Part shown: one piece after another, positions 46,455-56,140 of the stretch
Position numbering within the stretch: position 1 is the stretch's first letter
Layout of the letters: each line of letters opens with the position of its first letter
Assembly (NCBI GenBank): GCA_013423325.1
Contig: BLJB01000205.1
Coordinates: 1 to 64,000, forward strand
Source of the DNA: Usnea hakonensis
Lineage: Eukaryota; Ascomycota; Lecanoromycetes; Lecanorales; Parmeliaceae
DNA length: 64,000 nt
Direction of reading: 5' to 3'
The notes under the pieces: generated by a model
Told to the model about the DNA's origin: nothing
Seen by the model: only the letters and a program-made list of their open reading frames with translations
Databases searched by the model: none
Made by a program: the position numbers and the translations under genes

Positions 46455-49167
46455 GTGATACGACGAGCGGCAAGGATTACTCTCATGGAAACAGTCATGT
46501 CACAAATCTCAGGTGGTGGTGACCTTGGCCATGACCGCTCCAACAACTCAAATCCGCATGGAGGAACACAATTTCACACCGGGACGATGTGGAGATTCGT
46601 CGATAGCCTGAGATACGTAGGCATTCCAATATTATTCGGCTAGAAGGTCTGTGCTGGGACATTTCGCCTGACCGCAAGGAAATCTGGCCGGTGTTGGTGT
46701 TCGAGAAAACGAACTTGGGTGACTTGACCAAATGGTCCGCCTCGACGGAAGGGAGAACAGCATTGCACGATGTCAGGCTGAGTATCTGCGCTGACGTTGC
46801 AAATGCTATTCGACATTTACACATGCACCGTACGTATTTCTTGCAATCCAAACCAGATGTGAACTTGGTAATGAATTTGCAGACATCATTCACGGGGATA
46901 TCAAGCCTGACAACATTCTTATTTCAAAAGACAAGGCCGATAGACCTTTTGCAAGAGTGGCTGATTTTGGCTACTCTAGCACTTTCAAGGGTCAGAGTAC
47001 CAATACCATTCTTGTGCCAAGATCCGGTCACTGGACTGCTCCTGAGTGGCACCATCGGGGCTTCAAACCGGAGAGTGCCATCAAGATGGATGTGTACTCC
47101 CTTGGTGTTCTCTCCTTATGGCTCATGCTGTACGAGAAACAAAAACACAATGGCCAACCCTTCCCCGAGTACCTGACTGCTCATACCCGATCGCGCCTGG
47201 ATATGAAAGAGACCATTTTTGAGACTCCTGGGACAAGTGACCAAGCGAAGACAGATCTTGCGAACTTATTCGATGCAACATTAGCTCTTGATCCCGATCA
47301 TCGAACCTCGAATCTCACAGAAATCTTATCTCTTCTGACAAAGAAGCCGTAAGTCATCTGTTTTACACTTCCAAGATCAATCCTCACGAAGGTCAGAGCT
47401 AGGCCAACCTCTTCAGACTCCATAGCCGAACAACCCCTTTCTACACTACCCGATTTTCACGTAAGTCGTCAGATCGAACACGCTGATAATAAAGATCCAT
47501 TGGACCAACTTCTGACTCAAAGAAGCTCCCGCCATCGATCTTTCAGCTTTACAGATCGGATCCAAGTATACGTTCTTACATTGCGGTATGCCTGATTAAC
47601 AGGGTTACCAGAGCTCTTCACAACCCCACGAATGGAGCCAATATGAAAAATAGCGCTTTCCAACTAGCCCTATGTTATGCACTAGGCTTTGGCGTCGTCA
47701 AAGACAGCTGTGAAAATCTTGCGCTGATGAATCAGATGGAGATTCAGGGACGGGATATCGAGACAGCGATTAGCGAAATCAGAGCAACTTCTAGTGCATC
47801 ACACGAGGAAGGTATCTACACCAAGTTTTGGGACCATATCGATTCCGGGAGTCATTGCGAACAGCACTATCGAGATAATAGCGAACTCGATGCGGTCGTA
47901 AGAGAGTATCGTAGGGAGATAGAAGGGCTGACGAGCGTGATTGGGAACTCCCACGTCCTCATTAATGACCTTCGACTCGACCTGTCTTTTATATTGAAGA
48001 ACCATGGAGACTGGAAACATGCGGAAGAGCTGGAGAAACAAGTCCTGCAGAGCCGTCATGATACCCTAGGAACGGAACATCCTAGCGCTCTAGTCATATC
48101 AGCATATCTGTCTACGATATATCAACAGCAGGGCCGTTGGACCGACGCCGAGACTCTGCAGACGTCATTGCTGGAACTTCAACGGAAGGTGATGGGGTCA
48201 CATCATCCGAAGACTATCAGCACCATGCAGCTATTGGCTTTGACTTTTACAGAATTAGGATAGTGGAAAGTAGCAGATGAGCTACAAGAAGAAGTCGTGC
48301 AAGCTCGTGTGAAGATATACGGATCAAACTATCAAGATACTCTTAATGGCGTCTCTCACCGAATGCATATGCTGTATAGAAAAGGAGAACTGAAGCAGGC
48401 CGCAGAACTAGAAACACAGAATCTGGAGAGGAAGAAAAGAATCCTCGGCAGGAACCATCCGGGTACGTGATTTGCTTTTGCTGAATTCAACATTTCAACC
48501 CAAGACGGAATCTCAGTATCGAGAGATTGTGCACATGTCCCAGGAGTTGTTAGGAGAGCGTCATCCGGAGACACTGGTGTGTATTGCCAACTTGGCGTCC
48601 TTTCTCTCCGGACTCGGAAAGCTGGAAGAGGCCGAACGGCTACAAAGACGCGTTGTCGACGTCAGCTGCGAAGTGTGGGGAACAGAGTATCCGATTCGAT
48701 TGGCAGGCTTGGCAAATCTGACTGTTACTATTGGGGATCGTGGTCGATGATACGAAGCCGAACAAATAATAAACGAGGTCCTAGGAGCCAGCCAAAAAAT
48801 ACGCGGTGGAAAATGGACCGAACAAGCTGTAGAGCTTGGAGTTGAGCTTATGACAAAGAAGACTGAGACGTTCGGGCCCGAGCATCCATCTACACTGTTG
48901 ACCATAACCAACATGGTATGTATCTTTATGGACCAACAAAAGTGGGCGCGCGCTGGGATGTCATGTGAAAGGCTGGTGAATGTAAAGGCACGGGCGTTTG
49001 GTCAGAGCCACGCGGAAACTTTGTCCAGTATGATCGATCAGACAGTGATCATCACCCGGAAGCGGCGGTTCAAAGAAAAGATAGCCATTTACTTCAAAGT
49101 TCTAGACGCATGCAAAGATGTGGACAGACAAGAGCCCCATATCGCTCTGGCAACAATATTTTGGTGA
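46455..49167 (+). pseudogene. Protein kinase-Sel1-TPR gene, broken
   Basis: The kinase C-lobe is readable. RLEGLCWDISPDRKEIWPV precedes VFEKTNLGDLTKW, then IRHLHMH. A 53-nt intron (46830-46882) follows, then IIHGDIKPDNILIS (46885-46926), VADFGYSS, TAPEWHHRG and DVYSLGVLSLWL. The catalytic HGD and DFG motifs are intact. The N-lobe is decayed: a TAG lies before the RRHSNIIRLEGL block and no Gly-loop or VAIK Lys is visible. After several short introns (47.35-47.58 kb) a Sel1-like piece (AFQLALCYALGFGVVKD) leads into kinesin-light-chain-type TPRs (LEKQVLQSRHDTLGTEHPS, GRWTDAETL, LLGERHPETL, TFGPEHPSTLL) to 49167. Stops at 48261 (TAG for Gln in GQWK) and 48748 (TGA for Trp in GRWY) hit TPR consensus positions. 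These kinase-TPR proteins are common in fungi and may be signalling or NLR-like; this copy is dead. Confidence 0.75.
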
Positions 49168-49344
49168 GGAAGCCCTAACAGTGCATTGCATTACTAGGGG
49201 ATAACGAGTAAAGGTTAGTATAAGCGTGCAGGAATGATAGAGATTAAGATATCTGTCGTGAGTTTTCCGGTCCCCTATTATTGCGAATGCGAATGCTGAG
49301 CAGAATATGACATGACGGGGAGTGATACGGGCCTTGCCTTCTTC
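49168..49344. other. Intergenic
   Basis: Short spacer; nothing recognised. Confidence 0.4.
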
Positions 49345-49821
49345 TCATGGTGTGTGTAACGACCGAGCTGCTCTGGGGCCTTGGCAGGCAGATGAGTAGG
49401 TTTCTTTTAAAGCCAGTGTATCGCGTGAGGTGACGAAGGTCCCGGAGGGCACAGCACTCGCTAGCCCAGCACCATTATTAGTTTCCTCATTGCCAGCGAC
49501 GCACGGCAGCACGGTGAATAGGAAGGAGCCCAATTTCTCGGCGCTATAGTTGCATGTCTCGCCCACCGCAAGGGAACGGCCACGGAACTCGATCGAGCCG
49601 CTAACGACAACCTTGAGCGCACCAATTTGAGTGTCCAGCCGTCGAGGCGTGACTCCGGCGCCGCTCGCAAGGCAAGACGTGTAAGCGTTGAATCGTCCGT
49701 TGCCGTCTGACGGCTTCAAAGGCGCAACTAGCAGAACCCAGCGCTTGACGTCTGGGAAATGAGCCGGGATCAGGGCTGTCAACTCGGGTTTCGCAGCGAT
49801 CACCTCCGGATTAGGGAGCAA
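49345..49821 (-). CDS. Hypothetical protein fragment, possibly cupin-like
   Basis: A 158-codon open frame on the minus strand contains IGALKVVVSGSIEFRGRSLAVG followed by ETCNY. This vaguely recalls the beta-strand/turn pattern of a small cupin barrel, without the His/Glu metal ligands. Coding-like composition and an uninterrupted frame support a gene or exon. An overlapping open frame on the same strand in another phase (49461-49670) is a shadow. The start at 49821 is not defined by context, and no partner exon was identified. Function unknown. Confidence 0.3.
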   Translation of the reverse strand: MLPNPEVIAAKPELTALIPAHFPDVKRWVLLVAPLKPSDGNGRFNAYTSCLASGAGVTPRRLDTQIGALKVVVSGSIEFRGRSLAVGETCNYSAEKLGSFLFTVLPCVAGNEETNNGAGLASAVPSGTFVTSRDTLALKETYSSACQGPRAARSLHTP

Positions 49822-50398
49822 AGTACACCTGTGTTCGTCTTTACGTCCTGGCCGAGCCGATGTATGAGCTTCACGGCCGCTAGGTTACGCTCTTCGCCTT
49901 CAGAGAAATGTAGGAAGTAGACGGCCGTACTGCTGATCCTTTACACTCGATGGAGTATTACAGCTCTGACTTGAATGATATTCGTTAACATGAATGTCCA
50001 TAAGAGTTTCCCGGGTTGAACCACTCTGTGTAAGCGCCACATTAGGCCCAGGTCATCGTACTCACCAGCACCTTCAAGCTAACCTCCGACGCCTCATCCT
50101 GCCAGTTGGAAGTCCTCTACACTGCCTGCTGGGGGAGTGCCAAGGATATATCTAGGCTTATCCTCATAGTTCGTACATCAGGGCAACGTGTCGCTTGAAC
50201 CTAATGATACTAGTTTTTCGTCTTTGGTGGCGTCGTCTTTCGACTCGAGAGTCCTGTGTATAACGTGACGACTCTATTTACGGGGTCTTGTACGGGGTCC
50301 TTTCCTTCGCCCATGGGCAGACGACCCTTTCGTGAATTTCTCCGTCTCCAATGATGCCGATTGGCTATGGATGCTGCAAAATATCAACCTTGAGAAGA
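49822..50398. other. Intergenic
   Basis: No coding, RNA or repeat feature recognised. Confidence 0.4.
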
Positions 50399-50680
50399 TT
50401 AGGCAGACAGCAGGTTTTTGTAGCATGGCTCACCTCTATCTGGTAATCTCTTGGTCGCTGCGCAACTCATGCAACCATCGTGGTTCTTGACTTCCTTTAT
50501 CCGCCTTTGTGAAGAGAAAAGGGTGTCCAAGCTGTTGAGGCCGGATCGAGTCTGAACGTGATTTTCGCCCAGAAGGTCCTTTCGAAGTTGAGAATCCACT
50601 CTTTTGAGCTTCTCGGCTTCCACGCTTTCAGGTGTGGTGTTGTGTTGCGATAGTGATAGCTTGATGCGAGAGCATTTCAA
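50399..50680 (-). pseudogene. TPR fragment (kinesin-light-chain type)
   Basis: The minus frame contains EAEKLKRVDSQLRKDLLGEN and then HVQTRSGLNSLDTLFSSQRR. This matches the pattern of one TPR_10/12 unit (EE..QV...RK..LG..HP.T....NLA..Y..QGR) with decay. It lies opposite in strand to the kinase-TPR pseudogene 1.2 kb away and probably comes from a related gene. Too short for further assignment. Confidence 0.45.
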
Positions 50681-51720
50681 GGATTGAAGTCTGTCAACTA
50701 ATTACTTTATGGCCTACAGAAAGCAGGTATACATCGGATAGCTACTACGACGTTACAGTAAGGTAGATCCCACTTAAATACATGTACTGGTGAAAAGTCA
50801 TCTTTCTCCCCCCTTCCACAAATATCTCTCCGCCTTGTCCAACAAAATCATCTCGCCTTGCAATAGCTCCAAATCGGACCCTTCCAGCATGCAAGTCCCA
50901 CCATCCGACAAGCAGCCTCTGAATCAAGTCTTTCATTGTTGAGAAAGGGAGAAGCAGGCATGCGTTGATGGTCTATGGTAGTGGTTTGCTGATTGGTTGG
51001 AGAAAGCCATGGAGACTCTACTCTTGTAGTATTGCATGACAAGGCGCCATCTCATCTGTCTTGGCTCTTTCCCAGTGATATGCCTTGACCGTAGCTGTTG
51101 GCGGCACAAAAGAATGCCAGGCTGCAATGGTGCTCCAATCCCATGCTCTAGGAGTGCTGCAATCCATGCTCCATGCATTGCCTATCCGGTCTGTATTCGT
51201 GGTGCCAAATGTGGTGGAACAAGGTCGTGGTGGGACAGGGGCCGAAGGGATGCTGAGATTGGTGTCGTAGCTGGAGTGAGGGTTGCTTTGGTATGACAGC
51301 TTTGCTCTGGTGGAAAGGCCGGAGCTTGCTCTGATACTGGCTCCAGTGGTAGGCTGCTGATAGAGCTTGCTCCGGTATTGGTTGCAGTGTCAGCATCGAC
51401 ATGCATGATGTACTGCTTGACCTCAGTCTGAAGGTGCTGCTTACTGTTGTAGCATGGCATGTATGCTTGTGCTGAGGTTGTTACTCAATGACCAAGTGAC
51501 AGGGTCATTGCAGTGAATGGTTGGTCAGGCCTCTTCTCTTTAGTCTTTTATGTGAATACAATTTGGGGTGTCAGCAGGTGAGGGTTGAAAGGGCGTACAA
51601 AATCTATTCTGTCGATGCCTGTGAAGTTCCCTTATATATGCAATCCGGGGCGTGACAAAGTACCTAAGGTGCTAAGGTACCTAGGTAATGATTGATTGTT
51701 GCCAAGGCTCTTCCATGCGG
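50681..51720. other. Intergenic, unresolved
   Basis: Several overlapping frames on both strands (50745-51460) share no recognisable domain. On the minus strand, TGTCACGCCCCGG at about 51656 followed by a TATATAAG box resembles a fungal LTR start, but no matching second LTR was found. The palindrome TACCTAGGTA lies at about 51679. Confidence 0.3.
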
Positions 51721-52842
51721 TGAAAGGTTTCTCCTTCTCCGGTTGCTACAACTTCAAAGCAGCCAGCGCTACTGGCGCCTCGCGCGTATATTAATATTAA
51801 TTATAAAGCCTAAGCTTTTATAGCCGTAGATAAAGTACTTTACTCTAAATATTATATTTAGAATTAGATTAAAGCCTCGATTCTATTCTCTCGCGTAACG
51901 CTAAACGGCTTTTCGTTATATATTTATAAAGTTTATATTAAAGTCCTTTAAAAATAATTACGTCCGTATTATAAAATATTAAATTTAATCTTCGGGAATT
52001 AGAGAATAAAACTATTTCTACTTTAAAGATAACGAAATTAGATCTATATATATAGTAAAAGAAGTATTAAGATCTTTAATAATTTTCTAATATAGTTTCT
52101 ACTCGATATAAAAATTCTTTATTATATATTATAAGAAAGATTAAATATTAAGACTTAATAACGAGGCTCTATCTAATCTTACTCGATCCTAGCGAGTAGA
52201 CTTCTCTATCGACTACTTAGAATAGAGCGAGCTACCTTTATTACTAAGGTTCTATTACTAAGAATAAATCTATATTAAGCGTAAAAGGTTTCTCCTTCTT
52301 TAGTTACTATAACTTTAAAGTAGCTAGCGCTACTAGCGCTTCGCGCGTATATTAATATTAATTATAAAGTCTAAGCTTTTATAGCCGTAGATAAAGTACT
52401 TTACTCTAAATATTATATTTAGAATTAGATTAAAGCCTCGATTCTATCCTCTCGTATAATATTAAATAACTTTTTATTATATATTTATAAAGTTTATATT
52501 AAAGTCCTTTAAAAATAATTACGTCTATATTATAAAATATTAAATTTAATCTTTAAAAATATTTAGAGAATAAAATTACTTCCGCCTTAAAGATAATAAA
52601 ATTAAATCTATATATATAATAAAAAAAGTATTAAGATCCTTAATAACTTTTTAATATAGTTTCTACTCGGTATAAAAATCCTTTATTATATATTATAAGA
52701 AAGACTAAGTATTAAGACTTAATAACGAGGCTCTATCTAACCCTACTCGATCCTAGCGAGTAGACTTCTCTATCGACCACTCAGAATAGAGCGAGCTGCC
52801 TTTGTTGCCAAGGTTCTATTACTGAGAATAAATCTGTGTTGA
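51721..52842. repeat. Tandem direct duplication, two 561-bp units, RIP-mutated
   Basis: Unit 1 (about 51721-52281) and unit 2 (about 52282-52842) align end to end; GGTTTCTCC occurs at 51726 and again at 52287, and AATAAATCT...GAGC/AAGC closes each unit. All differences I could read are C/T or G/A transitions. The outer ends are nearly unmutated (CCGGTTGCTACAACTTC in unit 1; ACTGAGAATAAATCTGTG in unit 2) while the inner ends and centres are converted to TA-rich sequence. No open frame survives. The right end reaches the 5' region of the gene at 53019. Confidence 0.85.
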
Positions 52843-53018
52843 GCACGATCTTAGCTCCCGCACCCGGGCGATCCATCTCTCAGCGTGTCCCAGTGCTCGA
52901 CGGTGAGGGCGACAGAATCGTACCCACAGCTGCTACATGCACCTCACCCCTTTTCGTGTTTCCAGACCCCTACGAACCGCCTGCTGATCAAGACAATTCA
53001 TCAATCTGGAAAGCAGTC

Positions 53019-54260
53019 ATGGCCAGAAAAAAATCAAAACAATCTAAATCAAAGGCCAACGCAAAGGTAGCACCAACAGTCGGACCTTCTGCTGGAGCCA
53101 GAGGGTCCTCTGGCTTCAAAAGATTTCTAATCAAGCTGCTTGGCAAGGAGCTCGATGAGAATTCGGAGCTCACTGGGCCGGATACTTTGGTCCTGAACAG
53201 GAACACCCGCCAGTCACAAAGTATGTCAAGATGTACAGCGGCAAGGAGGCCGCTGAATTCGCCGATATTATGCAACATTTCATTCTATCAGCAAAGTATA
53301 GCGAATCCGAACTAGGCGATTTCTTTAAAGCGTACATCTTTACAAGCAACTTAGTCGATGAGCCTCGAGTACTCCCACTCCGAAAAATGGACTTTGACCA
53401 AAAAGCCCTGAAGCGGAAAACCGAGTACACCAGCAGATTCCAAAACTATAGTATCTCAGAACTTAGAAGAGGGGTAGCGGACATCCGTCACTTACGTTTA
53501 TCACCAGAAGAACGCTACGAAGGCCATTCCACTACAAATACGCCGAATTTACTTCCAGCAGAAACCGATCTGCGCGGGCGATGTGATATAGCTTTTGGAA
53601 TTGATGAAAGATGCTTACAGTTTCTCTCCGAGGGAGATGTCGGCGGCCCCGTGCCTTGTCATGATCCGGTTGGGGGGGTGTGCTCCATCTTCGGTCGAGC
53701 GGAGGTGAAGAAATTGGACGACTCGAACTCCGTTGAAGCTGCTAGACATCAATGGGCTAGTGGCGCTTATCTAGAGCTCCTATCCCGCGTCAAATTAGCT
53801 GATAGCAGAACCGACAAGTCCTGCCGGCCGATTTCGTGCTCTACACATGATTACCGTCAGTATGGGTATATCATCTGCGCTGCGCATGTCGAGATTTGGG
53901 TAATACGCGTAATATCCTTTATATCGATATAAACGGATATTCTAACAAGACGAGATATATTCTATGGAGAGGAGTATCTTTTATTCCCGGCCGTCAGACT
54001 TGCTAGTTTTCAACTTAGAACGCTAAGGGCAGTGGAACTATTTTATCAATAGTACGCTAAAATAATAAACTGGGGCTTCAATATATATAGTCGTCGATAT
54101 ATAGACGCTATTGAGGATCTATATCGATTAGGTCGGCCGGTTCAAGATTGGACTCTAAGTTATAAGGAAGCCGTAGGAAAGGCCATCCCTCCTCTCTTAG
54201 ACGACGAATAGGAAGATAGTAAGTCACAACCGATCGCTATCTCACTAATAGTGTACTAAA
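53019..54260 (+). pseudogene. Second PD-(D/E)XK-like protein gene, 3' part decayed
   Basis: The ATG at 53019 starts a basic N-terminus (MARKKSKQSKSKANAK). The frame 52836-53315 extends upstream but without an ATG. A frame change near 53165 leads to AGYFGPEQEHPPVTKYVKMY, and from there one frame continues to 53932. It contains CDIAFGIDERCLQFL, then FGRAEVKKLDD (Glu-x-Lys) and RHQWASGAYLELLSRVKLA, resembling fungal PD-(D/E)XK nuclease-like proteins of unknown role. Downstream (53890-54210) the family's C-terminal text is still visible, for example IWVIRVISF, AVELFYQ and DAIEDLYRLGRP, but with TAA/TAG stops. The gene is thus sound in the middle and eroded at the 3' end, next to the RIP-mutated duplication. 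Confidence 0.55.
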
Positions 54261-55717
54261 GTATTGACTATCGTTCTTTTAGCGAATTTAATAATAGTAT
54301 CGATAACCGTAATCTCTGATTCCTCAAAAAAACTGACTCACGCAGAGACCGCAGTAATGTCTGATTCGCTGGATCTTCGAAATGGACAGGTTGGAGTGGC
54401 GACGGGTGGGCTGCGTAGTAAGATCGAATTGCTACCATAATATGAAGAGAGTGGTTCATCTAACGCAGTCGTAGCGAACACATCGCTGGATCCTCCAATG
54501 ACGACGACGAAGTTGAAGGGATCCGCCCAGGAAACGGGGCGGAGATATCCTCGGAAGGAAAGAGGAGCTACTGCAAAACGGGAAGGTTTCTCAATAGAAA
54601 CAAGGGCTGCTAAGAGACGCCGGATGGCATCACAACGAGCATCTGACACATGCGAACAGGCGCAGGAGCAGCATCCATAGAGGACGGAGAGGAGATGGAC
54701 GGTTCTCGCTTCAGCAGATCGGTGGACAAGAGTCAAAGGACAACCTCTTCTAAACAGGTAGCTGGATTGTGTAAATGGGGGCAATGACGGACGATGATAT
54801 CCTGTAGTTCCCACTCACGCTCGATCTTTTCCTGAGCTCTCTCAGTCTACGCTAACTTCTCTCCCAGTACTACTAGTCATAGAACGTCGCAATACCTACC
54901 TATCTAAATAACCTGCTTCAGCATCCTATCCACCTACTGTAGTTCCAATTCTTTAGTCTTAATATCTACATCCTCCTGCACTAGCTTCAATCCACCGACT
55001 TCTATATCCCCAATCATGCCCACTACAATTTGCACTTTTTAGAGTCCAGATCCTACGCCCTGATGTGGAGCAGTCATAGCCTGAGATGCGGAAAGCCTGT
55101 AGTTAGCTCTAGTACACCAACCCAATAATCATACACAGCCACAACTACTCAGGCTACTTGCAACCGAACCACAGCATGCGTACGACAATTTGTACTCTTT
55201 AGAAACGAGATCCTATGCCATAGTGTGGACCAGTCACCGTTGGGAAAATCCGCATGTCGATGTTCCTTGAAGGTTAAGGAATCCTCTACCTACGACGGCG
55301 GCATCGAGCAGTATCACTAGAGGCCAGCTCTTTGAGAAATTGCTTGACAAGGCAGATAAGAAATGTCTGAGACCCAAACGTTACTGTCATGGCCATGTAT
55401 CTGCGTCTTTTAAAGAAAACACTATCCTTGGTCTCCGCTCGCATAGATCTCTTGCTTTAATAGCGCTGAAGTTAAGAGCCTATAGCCTGAGAAAGCGGAG
55501 TGAGTATTAACCTGTATGACATTGTCCCACCACTCGATTGTTGTGGACCATTCTGAATATTATCAAGGTCTTAGTCTATAAATCTATCTCGGATGTTTGA
55601 TGACTATACGCACATGTCCACTCTTCTATAGTGTCTCACCGTTCGTTCCATCAACCTCTCCATATCCCCTACTTCCGCGCCGTCTGTCTTGACGACAAAA
55701 GTGTCGCCTCCCTGTTA
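54261..55717. other. Intergenic, with an antisense open frame and imperfect repeat
   Basis: A 158-codon minus frame (54814-54338) has coding-like but unrecognised content. Two similar blocks, about 55025-55075 and 55185-55235 (sharing CAATTTG-ACT-TTTAGA and GAGATCCTA-GCC words), form an imperfect repeat about 158 bp apart. No gene is called. Confidence 0.3.
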
Positions 55718-56080
55718 CTATAAAAGCTCGTAGGTGAACCCCCATCTATCCCCCAACTCCTTCGCAAGAGCTATAAATACATACACTGAGTAAAACAACC
55801 ATAGCACATCAAGCTTCCGAACAATCAAACACCTCATCCGAGTCCACAGAAGACCAGTGCGAGTAAGCTGGCCGTCAGGACAATCAGAGAAAAGCGTTCG
55901 AGTCCATAGGAGGAGAAAAGGAACCAGGACAGCGATGTCGATGTCGATGTCTTCGAGGACGATCAGATATATTTGGTATCCGAGTCCGAGTACGACGATC
56001 GATGTATTGACTAGGCAGGGCCAGAGAATAGAAAGAAGAGAAAGGAAATGAGTATTCCGCCCGCATTCATAATCCTCCAC
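55718..56080 (-). CDS. Small hydrophobic protein, hypothetical
   Basis: A 120-codon minus-strand frame starting MEDYECGRNTHF has hydrophobic segments at residues about 13-42 (LSLLSILWPCLVNTSIVVLG, then YQIYLIVL), 48-58 (IAVLVPFLLLW) and 93-106 (VLWLFYSVYVFIALA). That suggests two to three membrane helices. It lies just downstream of the CCCH zinc-finger gene on the same strand (61 bp gap). No family is recognised and it may be part of that gene's 3' UTR. An overlapping plus-strand frame is a shadow. Confidence 0.35.
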   Translation of the reverse strand: MEDYECGRNTHFLSLLSILWPCLVNTSIVVLGLGYQIYLIVLEDIDIDIAVLVPFLLLWTRTLFSDCPDGQLTRTGLLWTRMRCLIVRKLDVLWLFYSVYVFIALAKELGDRWGFTYELL

Positions 56081-56140
56081 TACTAATCCCTACTCTTCCC
56101 TCTCCTTTCCCCTCCATCGTCCAGCAACGAGACATATCCA

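Noticed and set aside
50745..51460. Several antisense open frames as genes
   Set aside because: Overlap in different phases on both strands, no recognisable motif.
51480..51656. Solo LTR (minus strand, TGTCACGCCCCGG...)
   Set aside because: Start and TATA box look right, but the end is ambiguous and no second copy, primer-binding site or coding region was found.
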